Part shown: positions 33,198 to 44,560 of the stretch, in pieces
Numbering within the stretch: the first letter of the stretch is position 1
Layout of the letters: each line of letters begins with the position of its first letter
Source of the DNA: Coprinellus micaceus
Lineage: Eukaryota; Basidiomycota; Agaricomycetes; Agaricales; Psathyrellaceae
NCBI GenBank assembly: GCA_951394405.1
Contig: OX596339.1
Span: forward strand, 3,534,001-3,598,000
Direction: 5' to 3'
Length of the DNA stretch: 64,000 nucleotides
Translations under genes and position numbers: made by a program
The notes under the pieces: generated by a model
Told to the model about the DNA's origin: nothing
Databases searched by the model: none
Seen by the model: the letters and a program-made list of their open reading frames with translations, nothing else

Positions 33198-36100
33198 ATG
33201 CCGCGTCCAGGGTGGCCTAACCCCACCGAGCTTGCATTTCTCCAGCGACACATTCCGCAGTACGAAGTCTGCAAGGCGCAACGGTCCTATTCAGACTTTT
33301 GGGTTACGACACTTCGTGGCTTTGTTGAGGAAACCAAGGCCTTCGAGAGGTGGTTCCCTGGAAAGAAAGATAAGTCCGAACTCAATGAAGAAGAGGTCGA
33401 AGAGTACAACACTCAATATGAGAAGCTCAACAAGGTAAGCGCTCATATTTGATCCCATTTAGTCACATCCCACACGGCGCTAACCTTGTTTGATAGAGAA
33501 TTATGGAGTGGTACCGCTGGAAGTGCAACCCTCGCAGCCGCACCTATGGCAAGTCTGTGACCGTCAAGGACCTCAAGAAGATCTATGAAGACCGTACCCG
33601 CCTTTCGAAGCCATATGAAGTCTATGCTAAGCTCAACACGGTAGCCGTCGAGTCCGCCGTTAACGCGGAATGTCTTGTGGAAAATATTGGCGGGAGGTCA
33701 AGACTCCAGGTTTGGCATCATGTCGCCGGCAGGATGTATGATAACGCGCCAGAGGAAGAGAAGGAAGAGGTCTACAAGGTGCTGAAGCGGGAGAAGGAGG
33801 CGAGTTCAGCCGAGGAGGAGACTGACTCCCCTGAGGCGTATGAGCGGTATGTTCTCACTCTGATCTCGTTCCCAAAAGCTTAGCTCATATTTCATATACT
33901 TAGCTTTTTGAATCGCCTACCTTCGATCCTGCAAGCCGTTCTCGAACCCATTGTGCGCAAGGCTGGAGTGATGGCAGTGGTCGCGTATGTTGGCCCTTCC
34001 CCATCAGCGGGAGGTCAAATCATTGCCAAGTTGTACGTCCCGTTTTGGGTGTCTCTTTGTTGTCTCTGACTTCCACTCTCCTCGTTCCCTCCACCCCTTC
34101 CAGCGCTCAATTTGGAGACCAGGAGGATACCCCTCACTTCGGAAATGTTTGGGGCGGATATGAGAACTTCTGTGAGGCCCTGGCCCAGTTCGCGGGGAAA
34201 CACTTGTTCCGTGAGTTCGAATCCCTCATTGCTCGCCTCGTTTGAACCCGTGCTCACGATTGATCATCGCAGCGGAGGAGGTCTGCGCACAACGAAGACT
34301 AGACGGGGACTCAAAGGGAGAAGGCCCATCGGGGATGGCTGGCGAAGACGCGGATATCGCTGGAAATGGCAGTGATGACAAGGCTTCCCCCACTGAATCC
34401 GGTGAGTTGCCTTGTGTCAGCGAGTTCTTGGACGGCTGGACTGACATCGATTGTAGCCCTTTCCTCTGCATCCCCTTCCACCGCCCCTTCACCACCTGCA
34501 CCCACTCAAAGTAAGTATCCCTTCTTCCCCTTTCAACTCACAGCAATATTGACAGTGGTCAGCTGGGTACACCGTGCCCGCGCAACATTGCCCTTTGTCG
34601 CTTCCTTCGACGAATGCACCACCTGCAGCTGCTATCTCCATATCGACTTCTTCAACCGCCAGTTCTTTGAATCCTCCGGTGTCGCAGATCATCCCGATCC
34701 CCACCGTGCCTGCTCAACATGGCTCTCCGTCGCTTCCTTCGACGACTACACCACTCCAACCTGCTACACCAGTTACACCTCCTGTCCCTGTTGCGCCTTC
34801 TTCTGCCCCCACCACCGGTCGATTGAACCCTCCGCCCTCGTCTTCCGTGATGGCACCACCTGCACCTCACGGCAACTTGCAACCCTTGACTGTTCCGTCG
34901 AATGTTCCATCGGGCATCCCAGCTGTCTCGCTTCACCCCGCGACTTCCCCCTTGGGAACCATTCCCTCGACCGAGCTTCTTGTTCACCCGAGCCGTCAGC
35001 TGATGCAGGCTTACGTCGACGACCAGAACGTAGGCCGCCCCCAAGGACCTGAGCTCATGCTAAGTTCCGATCACAGCCAACCCGGTGATCCTTCCGGTAC
35101 GCACGCTTATTGTCACTCTCCCGAAGCCTAACTCATATGTCCGATAGTCGAGCAACAACACACAACGTGGGGGGACTTTGTCCACAACAACCAGAACTAT
35201 GCCCAGGTGGATCTTTCGTCCTATATGGACAACACGGCCACCACCACGCATCCCGTGTGGGCGGATGTTGCCATTTTTGAGCAGGTGGCCCACGATGCAA
35301 GCCTCGATGACGATACCCTAGACGGAGATACCCCGATGTCGCGACTCTCGAGGATGTTGGATTCAGCCGAGTTCTCCGGAAATACCTGTGATTCAAAGTT
35401 TGGTCAGCAACCGTACATTCGAGTCGGATCTGCCATTGTCCCCAACCCCGGCGCTTCCTCTTCCAGCCTTCTTCCTCCTGTCATGCCGGGGACTTCGTCC
35501 TTGGCGTACCATGCGGACCCCTACACTGGAACCAACTTCACGGCCCAAACACCTCACGGCCCGATCGCCCCCTCCAATCCTCAAGCTGACGGTGTCAACA
35601 TCCAGGGCGCCAATCACAACTCTCCTCCCTACACCCCGAATGACTGTGTCTCCCAACCTCCCATTCACGTTGGGGGCGACACCCCACCCACCACTAACTC
35701 TGCCTCTACCACCCAACCTCCCCTTCACATCGGCAACAACCCATTGCCCTTCGACCACCCCGCCGTTACGTGTCCTGCCCCCATTCAACCCTACCATGGC
35801 AAAAACCCCTCCCCATCCTCCGCCATCGCTGATACGACCCCGAAGGCCAGCGACCTCGACACGCTCCCTGACACGCTCCCCGACACGCTCCCTGATGCGC
35901 CCGCCGCAAGCGCCCCGGACGGCCCCGACAGCGACCCAAATTTGGGGCGTCGATCGGGACGCACCAGAATCAAGTCCACTCGGAACGACCAGGCCAACGC
36001 TATTGGCGAGAACCCTTCCCCAGTGATCCTACCTGACGGCTTGCTGACAGACATCTCGGCGCCTGAGTGGTTCGTGGCTGCGATCAAGCATATGGTCAAA

Positions 36101-36867
36101 TCGCCCCTCGATGAAGACTGGGCGCGGGCCGTTCTGGCATATTGCGACTTGGAGAAAGGCCTAGGCTATGGGAGGATTGGAAAGGTAAGCTTGACTCTTT
36201 GAGGATACTATCCTCGGTCATCTCAACTAATATAATCATCCTTTAGGCCTCGCCAGCTGTCGCAAAGCGTCCCAGTGAGTGGTCGAAGTTCACGAGCAAG
36301 ACGAAACATGGGGTGAGATGTTACGATGATCTCCCCTTTATTGAGAGTATCCCCGAGTTTGGGAAGGCACTTACGGAGTGGTGGGTGGCCCTCCAACCTT
36401 CGTTCCGTATCTCTGAAGGGGGTAAACTTCTGCCTGTCTACTCGGTTCCGAACGGCGGCGGAGAGATTTGGTCAGGCCTTCGGAAGTCGGGGCAAAATGG
36501 CCTAGTCTCTGTGATGACGATGCTGGTATGGTGGGGTTGTGGCGCTCAGAGCTCGTCTCTGTGGGATGAGGACACTGGAGCTGCGTGGAGAAGCATGGTG
36601 CTGGACGTATCCATGTGTATGAGGGAAATATTGAAGACGGCCCCAGCCCTGCCCTCCCGGAAGATCGACGAGAACGACAACATCCCTGAGTCCGCGAGTA
36701 GTGCGCCCGCTACGAAACGGTCCCGCAAGCCCTCCGCAAAGGTCGATGCCAAGCGCAAGGCCCTTGCCCATGATAATGGTGCCACCAAGCCGGCGAAGAA
36801 AGCGTAAGTTCCACACGCCAATTCTCGTTCACGCCGACTTACTCTTCCCCGACATAGGCGTCAATAA
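33198..36867 (+). CDS. KDZ cargo gene 5, large multi-exon protein of unknown function
   Basis: Starts MPRPGWPNPTELAFLQRHIP (33198), a beginning I recall from uncharacterised Agaricomycete proteins often found with KDZ elements. Exon 1 33198-33434, exon 2 from 33497 (RIMEWYRWKCNPRSRTYGK), then RLPSILQAVLEPIVRKAGV, YVGPSPSAGGQIIAK and FGDQEDTPHFGNVWGGYENF. A long Pro/Ser/Thr-rich linker follows, with an in-frame DTLP repeat (DTLPDTLPDTLPDA), and then a Trp-rich C-terminal region: WFVAAIKHM, ALTEWWVALQPSFR, MTMLVWWGCGAQSSSLWD, and a basic nuclear-signal-like end. A last 56 bp intron gives the stop at 36867; if retained, coding still runs past the donor at about 36807. The N-terminal part is basic and helical. 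DNA binding is possible but unproven. Confidence 0.62.
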
Positions 36868-39377
36868 ACTCCCTTTTTCTATCTTGTATATCTTGCTTCT
36901 TGTTGTCTGCCGTTCATATGCCATGTTATATCCACTCCTTCCGTTGTTACATATCCCCCCATAATATATCTTGCCCTTTTCCTTTTCTTGATACCGGTTG
37001 CACACCAACTTAAAAACTCCTTGAAGTTGGAGCGAAACTGACTTTGCACGGGGAAATGGCGTATGGTGCGTATGGTGCAATTAACTTTCCGGACACGTCG
37101 ACCTGGATTGCACAACGGGTAGGGAACATGGTGTAAGTGGTGCTTGGCACCCTGAGCAAGGCGACGCGGTTGAATTCCGTGGTGTTTGTGGTGTACATAT
37201 GGGGTGGATAACGGAGTGGGAGGTCCACCCCTTCGGTATGTTATATTCGGAGAGGGTACGACTGCCTTCGAGATGCGTTCTGAGAAAGATGAGGCGTTGC
37301 TGGTTGAAAGGAATACCCCTCATTGTCCTGATTTTTAGGACAAACGAGATCGAATTCCCGCGAGGCAGGATGGAAGCCTGTGACGGTGTATGTGGTGCCA
37401 TCTGAGAATATGGGGGACAATGAAGCGGATGGTCAAATTCTTCCGAATGTTATAGTCGGAAAGGGTGAGGCCTCCCTCCAGACGCTCATTGCCGAAGATT
37501 AAAGACGAGGTGAAGCTGGTCAGGAGGAATTTCTTTATGTGTACTCGATTTTCTGTGCATTAGAAGATGAGGCGCTGTTGGTTCGGAGGAAGCCCTCTCT
37601 TGTCCTGAGATTTTCTGTCGAATTTCAGTCAGTGAAGACACGAGGCGGGAGGTGCATGTGGTGTGTCCCAAATCTTAGGGGAATGCAGGGGGGTGGTGCA
37701 TGTGGTGTACTGTTTGATGTAATTCAGGCGGATATTGACAACCAAGTGGAAGGTCGGCCCCTTCTGAATATTGTAGTCGGAAAGGGTGAGACGGCCCTCG
37801 TTACGCATTCCAGCGAAGGTTATACGCTGCTGGATAAAGATGAGGCGTTGCTGGTTGTAGATGAGGCGCTGCTGGTCGGGAGGGATCTATTTATTCCTCG
37901 ATTTCCGGTGAGGGCGGCCTGGAGAAGCCTCTGGCGCTTGAGGTGTATGTGGTGCGCTTTCCGATCAATCTCCAAGTGAACGGTTGACGCATCCTGGAAT
38001 CACCAAGTGAGCAGTCGACGCACACTGAATATTGTAGTCGGAAAGGGGAGACGGCCCCCGATATGTTTTCCGGTGAAGATGAGGTGTTGCTGGTTGTAGA
38101 TGAGGCGCTGCTGGTCGGGAGGAATCTATTTATTATCTATTTATTCCTCGATTTCCGGTGGGGGCGGCCTGGAGTAGCCTCTGGCGCTTGAGGTGTATGT
38201 GGTGCGCTTTCCGATCAATCACCAAGTGAACGGTTGACGCATCCTGAAATCACCAAGTGAGCGGTCGACGCATACTGAATATTGTAGTCGGAAAGGGGAG
38301 ACGGCCCCTGATACGTTTTCCGGTGAAGATGAGGCGCTGCTGCTAACCCAGCGCTGCCGGATAAAGATGAGGCGCTGCTGGTCGGGAGGGATCCATTCGT
38401 TCCTCGACTTCCGGCGGAAACGGCCCGGAGAACTTCTTCCTGCGCGGTGCATGTGATGCGGGCGCTAATCGACGGCGCCTATCCCCCGACACCGAGCTGG
38501 GTTCTGTATAGTGTATGTGGTGTATTTGGAACATATCGGCAATGGGCGGATTTGAACAGGTTTCGGAGAGGTGCATGTGGTGCTCTGATTCCCAATCTGG
38601 TACGAGGGAGGGAGCCTTCTCAAAGGAGGTGTATATGGTGTAGGCTCATAAAATCGCAACATTTGACTTACTCACGGATGAAGGTGTATATGGTGCTACA
38701 CTTTTATGTACAGCTAGTCGAGGTGCATATGGTGCCTTCAAAGAGGTATTTACGATACAACTAGAGGTGCATGTGGTGCCTCTATCAAGAATGCGATCTT
38801 TAGAAACCGTGTCACGGAGGTGCATGTGGTGTCAATGCAGGAGGGAGGGGGAGCTACGGGGGAGGAGGTGCATATGGTGTACTACGGGTATGGTGCGTGT
38901 GGTGTTTGCGAGTGTCGGCGAGACAGGAAGGGGGTGGAGGAGGTCGGGAAGGCACGCTAGGTGTATGTGGTGTCTCAAGCAGGCGATCATTAGAAATGTA
39001 ACACAGCGGTGTATATGGTGTACGTGGTGCCAGTACGGAGAACCTGCTTGGGAGGTGGTGTACATGGTGTAGAAAGGGTGGGAGGTGTATGTGGTGCCTC
39101 ACGTGCGGCTGATGGCCAACCCGGAGAGAATATGGAGGTGCTCGTGGTGCACCCGATGTGTGTGACCCGGGCGGATGGGCGTACACCATGAAAGCACGTG
39201 TCGCGCCTGGGGATGGTGCGAATGGTGTTTCCGCGGTTCTCCGAGAAGGGTAGGGGGTGGAGGGGGTTAGGGACCCACCTGCATAGCCTAGGTGCATGTG
39301 GTGTCTCCGGGGCCAATATGGCCTAGGGAGGTGTATGCGGTGCATGGTCGAACGCTCCAAGCCCTGTACAATAGGCG
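36868..39377 (-). repeat. Right subterminal array of CACCACATACACCT-like words
   Basis: About 2.4 kb in which the plus strand shows repeated AGGTGTATGTGGTG-like words, the reverse complement of the left array. Density is highest at 38440-39340. The small frames on either strand here are repeat by-products. Confidence 0.8.
37839..38440. repeat. Tandem repeat of about 240-250 bp, 2.5 copies
   Basis: Units start at GATGAGG(C/T)G(T/C)TGCTG at 37839, 38078 and 38328. Units one and two share long blocks, among them GGCGCTTGAGGTGTATGTGG, ACTGAATATTGTAGTCGG and GAAAGGGGAGACGGCCCC. Unit two has a short extra copy of ATCTATTTATT. Unit three is partial. Confidence 0.8.
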
Positions 39378-39449
39378 AGGTGTTAATCAATGTCTAGACT
39401 GCACCACCCAGGTGGTTTCAATTGATGTGTTCTGGTGCATCACTCCAAC
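39378..39449 (-). repeat. Right terminal inverted repeat of the KDZ element
   Basis: 72 bp, imperfect inverse of 22708-22778. Confidence 0.85.
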
Positions 39450-40022
39450 CGCCTCAGGTGCGCTCTCGACCACCATCTCCCTCTCATCCCCACGAGCTTC
39501 TCCTTTCCTCCCTGCCTGGGCTCGCTCTCTTGGATTATCTGTAATGAACTCACTGTATATGCGGATTCCCCCTATAAGACACTCACTTTGAGAGGCATCT
39601 AGTACTCTAACGCTTCCACAGTTTCTCTCCCGTGTAACCTTCGACCGGGGTTGCCTTTCCGTCTTAGCGGTATGCTATTTGGTCTGCAGGGACTCACGAA
39701 GGGTTGCGAACAGCCAGATTAATTGGGGCGTGGCAGTTTTCTTTGTCCCCTTTCTGCCTTTGCACTCTGCCTCCTTGGATACGACTCCAACGATGCCCCC
39801 CTTTGTATCAGAGTCGCCATGCAGCCTTTACCCGCCGCCTCGTTCAATGTATTGACCTCATTTGACGCTGAAACTCTTTATCGGTGCCACCGCAGCTGCA
39901 CCACGGGGAACGGTGGTCAGTATAAATTGGCCCCAATCTTCGTTCTCGTTCTCCACTCAATCTATCCACATATCTACTGACCACCCCTCCTGCCCGCCGG
40001 AAAGTGCCACCCGAGGCGAATC
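39450..40022. other. Right flank of the KDZ element
   Basis: Promoter region of the paralog-3 gene next to the transposon end. No gene seen. A TATAAAT-like word is absent, but TATAAATT occurs at about 39920, roughly 100 bp before the ATG. Confidence 0.4.
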
Positions 40023-41502
40023 ATGAACTCCCCCTCAATCGCATCCCAGGTCCTAAGCCGCGTCCTCAACTCAATGCCGCCTGCCGCCTTTGTCTCCCGT
40101 CTCCAAACTGCCCTTGATCCCGCGATGGGCCACACCCCCGACGAAATTGCGCTTTTTCTTGAAGGGTTGAGGGGGATGGGGTTCGAGAGAGCGGTGATGC
40201 GGGCTGGAGAGGTGGCAAAGCAGGATGGCCTGTGGGTAGGGATGATGGATGATGGGGGAGAAGTGGATACTTGCTCGCGGCGTCACAAGGATTCTTCGAC
40301 GTCGACGTCGTCCGACGCCAAGGCGCCTGCAGGTAAATCGATCACCGTTTCACCTCCGTCAAAGAGATGATCCCAAGCTGATTGCGTTTATTTCAGGATA
40401 TAGTCCTTATATATCAGGACGAACTGAGGAAGACGCTATACCCGATCTGGATAACTCACGATGCCTTCGATGTGGCTTTACGCTACGCTCGCTCACCGAC
40501 AACTCCGGGGGCAAACCTATCTCTCCTAACCCCCTTTGTCTGACCATCCGAGCCGCACCGTCGACAGAGTTCGTTACGACCACCACTACCGCACCGGATC
40601 CAATGAGCCTCTCAGAATTTGGACCTCGACCTCGTACGCCCATCATGTGTGCTACTCCGCCCTCTCCTCTCAGCAGCAGTCCTCGCTCTTCGACTTCCAT
40701 GGCGGGGTCTAGTCCAAAGTCTTTGTCTTCGACACTACCGGAAACACCATTCCACACTCCCCGCTCCTCATTTTCCGATCCTGGTTCTCCAGCACCTTGT
40801 GGAATCAGGACACCCTCTCCGTCCCCATCGACGTCACCTACGATTTGCGCCTTGACGCTGTCGCCTGTTCCCCTGGCTTCTGCTTCTGGGGGACTGACGT
40901 CTGAGCCAGAGCTGAGGTCCCTGCCCTCCCCTGTGTTAGCTGCCCCTCCGACGCCTGAAACGACCTCATCTAGAATCAAAATCAGCACTACGAATGTTGA
41001 GCATGTCCCCGGGTCATCCGAGCCCCCTCTCGATGCTCCCCCTTCCCAAAGTGCCCCACTGTGCGCGGAGATCGCCCAGGATGCGCCTTCGAGTTCACGA
41101 AAGGAGACAATCACATCATCGACGACTACTAGCGGTTCTCTTCTGCCCGCCGTGTCCTCTTCGGCGATGGGGATAAGTCCGAGTATTATTACTAACGCGC
41201 AAGCCACTTCCCCGGCGCCTCCCTTTCGTATTATGCCCCACGCCAGTACGGAGGCCCTCGTCGATCCAGCCTCAAGTCGACTTGATCCCTCACAGTCGAA
41301 CTTGAAACTCAGTACCCCACGAACGTCGATTTCAGGCGTTCCTGTTGATTCGTTGACGGAACTAGACTTAAGACCGAGGTGTAGCGGTTTTGAGAAGGGT
41401 CGAACGACGGGCTCGGTGCCCTGGGCGAGCGTGTGTGGCGTGCCTATAACGTCGCTGGATGCGTACTGGGGGCAAACCCCTGCACGTCTCCCTCAGTATT
41501 GA
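40023..41502 (+). CDS. CVRCH-family protein, divergent copy (paralog 3), about 471 aa
   Basis: Exons 40023-40332 and 40397-41502 joined in phase 1 across a 64 bp intron with branch GCTGAT. The first 65 residues match paralogs 1 and 2 closely: VLSRVLNSMPPAAFVSRLQ, ALDPAMGH, GMGFERAVMRAGEV. The zinc-finger-like segment HCVRCH...ENGYDAC is gone; only one CxxC (RCLRCGF) remains after the intron. The remaining 330 residues are a Ser/Thr/Pro-rich, probably disordered tail unlike the shorter tail of paralog 2. No frame break seen. The conserved head with an exchanged body suggests either a new role for the head domain or relaxed selection. Confidence 0.65.
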
Positions 41503-42357
41503 GTCCTGGATTGTAAATTCTATCCTACGTCGACCTGGACGATGTGTATATGGAGTAGGCTGTTGACCTATACGACGAGAATCTGCCACGAGGCCTGAAG
41601 CGTAGTTTGGCCGGGCCATCTGGAAGGGTTCTTCAGTTGATCGATCTGCATGTTCTGTCCGTTTATCCAGCCGCACTCGCATCTTCCCAGAACGACAGTC
41701 CCTCTTGGCGCCGTAGTCGGTGAGCTCAGACTTGCATTATGGCCAAATTGTGCTCGTGTTTCTCGTGGGGGGGGAGGGGAGGGTGGGTCGATTGAGTTCC
41801 GGTAATCTTGGCACCAGCGATGTCGGTGAAGTATATCGGTTGTCCTGGGCACTCACCATAACCTCGGCACAGGGGCCTCCGGACTAGTCACCGGCCTAGA
41901 TTGAAGTACAGTGGGCGAAATGGGCTTGAATACGGCCGTTACAGGCCGACGAGGCAGGGTACGCTCGTGTATCACCTGCCCGTGTCCTAGCTCCCTTCGG
42001 CATACTTCTCGAGCTGGTACCTAGTGGGCCTGGGGCTGCAGGATGGGTAATATAGCAGGGAAGTAGACGTATGGAAGGAGGGCGAAAAATGGTCCAGGAT
42101 AATACTGTTGTATCCAGTCTATGGTCGGCATAAGGTGATGTAACTGCTGAAGCAAATAAATATTAAGTAGAATGCAACACGCGTCCGAATGAGATCGCAA
42201 AATTCGCCCAACGACATAAAGATACCAACCTGCTATTGTCAATGTCCTAAGAAGCCAAGGGCACCAGTGGTGCTCGCAAAAGGGAAATAAACATACTACA
42301 ACAGCCAGGAAAGTCGAAGCGGTGGTCAGAACCTTTGGCGTTGAAGAGGGCGGAAGC
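41503..42357. other. Intergenic between convergent paralog 3 and NLR B
   Basis: No gene that I can support. The hydrophobic minus-strand frame at 42021-42431 overlaps the NLR B last exon in another frame. A run of G (GGGGGGGAGGGGAGGG) lies near 41767. Confidence 0.4.
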
Positions 42358-44560
42358 TCATTCAAGGCGTATGATGCAGAATCTATCCAGGAGGAGCTCA
42401 AACGAAGTCCAGCCCTTAGGGCTCCATTCATTGTTTGGAAGCTCCGAGATTAGCTTTCTCCATCGCTTGCAGGCCGCGTCACATGGCCGATGGAAGTAAC
42501 ACTGAAACGTCGTCAGTGCCAATGTACAGAGCGACACACTACCTTGGCACTATCCAGGAGACCCACATTATTGTGTACAGCGACGAACATGATCCATGAG
42601 AACCAATTATGGCGAAATATGCCGACAGTCGATATTTCGCGCGATGCGTCGAGCCACGCAGTCGGCTCACATTCAGAGACGATGTTTCCATCCATCTTCA
42701 AATGGTTTAATGGGTCGAGCGCGCAGAACACGAAGAGGTCGAGATAACACCTTTTGAAGGTCGTGAGTAGGTCTGGGTGTATCGGTACTTCAGGGCCACC
42801 ACCTGTGGGCATCCCATTCCAGATTAGCCCAAGAGGGTAGTTTGCAGCGAGGATGAATGTGCTCACTCTTTAAGATCTGGACGAGCCGTCCCCATATCCA
42901 CCGCTCAACCTCGCCGTCATCAATACCTGGAAAGACAGCCCCGCATCGCGAGCATTCCCCAAGGTAGTCGAGGAATGACTTGTGGTAGAAAGCATACCCG
43001 GCGTTCCAGCCAACATCGGGAATAAGGCACTCCGGAACTCCAAGGTCACCCCCATGCTTGGATGAATCACTATTGCCGCTGGGGACCTTGTTGAGAATAT
43101 AGACCAAAGATGGAAGGCCAAGCAGCATCTTTGCTTGCCCCGCACTAGACTCTAACAACCGGTCAATGGTCCAGGCAGAGTGGGGAAAACCGCCCCCACC
43201 ACGTCGCTTTTTCTGGAGGAATTGGAGGGCCTTCAACCAGAGAACGCTACTTTCGGGGCTTGGGCTTGATTTTAGGATCGAAGTATAGAGTGTGTCCAAC
43301 GCGCTGAATGGATTGGACAGGTCCCCGGGACTGTCCCTGAGGACGATCTTCAGTTGGGCCTGCGGGAGCGTTCCAGGTGTGTTGATAAAGCGCACGACGG
43401 TCGCAGCATATATGAACTGGCCAGAGGCGTCCTCAACCAGCTTGTCGACCATCTCTTCTGTTGGCCACGTTGAGGGATTGATGCCATATCGACGGCATAG
43501 CTCGGCAAACTTGGACTTAAGAAATAGCCGGATGTCGTCGTCAGGGCTGTATTTGTCGTCGAGGAATATTTCGGAAACCTTGCCGGCAGCGAGGTCGACA
43601 AAGAAACTGCGGATCCAGGTCTCGGGGCGGCTGGCGACAATGACACGGAAGGGGAATGCAGGTTCTTCCATTGCCTGGATGAGGATGGAGAGCACCTCAA
43701 TCTGGTCGTTGACCTTGGATCGATTGGGGTCGCTGTATTGGTCCTCACCACACTCGTCCACTCCATCGATGACAATGGCCATGGGTAGAGTCAAAGTGGA
43801 GGGTCGCTGAGCACAAGACAAACGGAGAGGCTGCAGAATGAGTATCTCCGCCTGTTCCTTAAGGCTCATCTTGAACACTGCTGGGTCGTGACGAATAGCA
43901 GCTAGCATCGCTTTAGAGATCTGGTCCTTGAGTTCTGGGTGTCGTTGCAGTTGATATGCTAGCGTAGCCACGAAGCCCTCCTTGGACTTCCTCCCCAAGT
44001 ATGCAGCGAAGAAAAACGCCGCAGCAAGCTGGCCGCTCTGCTTCAACGTGTCGCACACGGTGTCCATGATCGCCGATTTACCCGCTCCAGCGGGACCCGT
44101 CAACCAAAGCACTTTGCCCGGGGCCCCATGGGCGATCCAGCTGAATACATCCTCCCGGACAGCCTTCCTTGTTTCTCCATGGCACTTAGGGGCATCGACT
44201 CGATCCGCAGAGTTATGCATACACCCGACCGTAGCGTGCATATGGAGCTCTGTTATTTAAGTTCAGCCTGGACGCCCCTCATCTGTTTGGTAGTGTTCTC
44301 CACTTACTCTCCATTGGGTGGACAGCGACGACCTGGACGCGGTTATCATTGTACACCCTAGCCTTGATTTTCGTCTTCCTGGAGTAATGGGCTCGATCTG
44401 GGCGGATCCGTCAGCTCATGAGTCGCAGAAGGTCTGGCCCGTTCACCCCTCCCCCGCAACCCTATGACTCACCGCTCACGTTTAGAGAAGTCGTTCCATG
44501 ATCGTGATAGCTATGCGCGTTGACGAGGTCGGCCTGGGTGATGTTGACAGTGGAAGGCAT
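42358..44560 (-). CDS. NLR-type NACHT NTPase, copy B (5 exons, about 646 aa)
   Basis: Exons 44560-44473, 44397-44308, 44249-42867, 42802-42567, 42501-42358; phases 1,1,1,0, one open frame. The first exon codes for 29 residues, MPSTVNITQADLVNAHSYHD then HGTTSLNVS. Exon 2 starts DRAHYS where copy A has AGGQYS. Exon 3 has MHNSADRVDAPKCH, Walker A GPAGAGKSAI, Walker B VIDGVDECGE, VIVASRPETWIRSFF and IFLDDKYSPDDDIRLFL. The last exon codes C-YFHRP-C-DAA-C-KRWRKLI, LPNNEW and LLLDRFCI. Intact as read. Same minus orientation as the other four copies and nearest to the KDZ right flank. Confidence 0.85.

Larger units (their letters stand above)
22708..39449. mobile_element. KDZ giant DNA transposon, about 16.7 kb
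   Basis: Bounded by inverted repeats at 22708-22778 and 39378-39449. The outer 18 bp are identical (GTTGGAGTGATGCACCAG) and inner blocks such as GTGGTGCAG and TAGACATTGATT are shared. Each end has a long subterminal array of a CACCACATACACCT-like word, on the plus strand at the left and as its reverse complement at the right. Inside are a KDZ transposase gene and five other genes, none obviously broken, so the element may be young and able to move. No exact 8 bp target duplication is visible at the proposed ends, so the true termini may differ by a few bases. KDZ transposons are known to be abundant and variable between strains in Agaricomycetes. Confidence 0.85.

Noticed and set aside
42021..42431. 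136-codon hydrophobic minus-strand frame that looks like a membrane protein
   Set aside because: It overlaps the last exon of NLR B in another frame and has no paralog beside the other NLRs.
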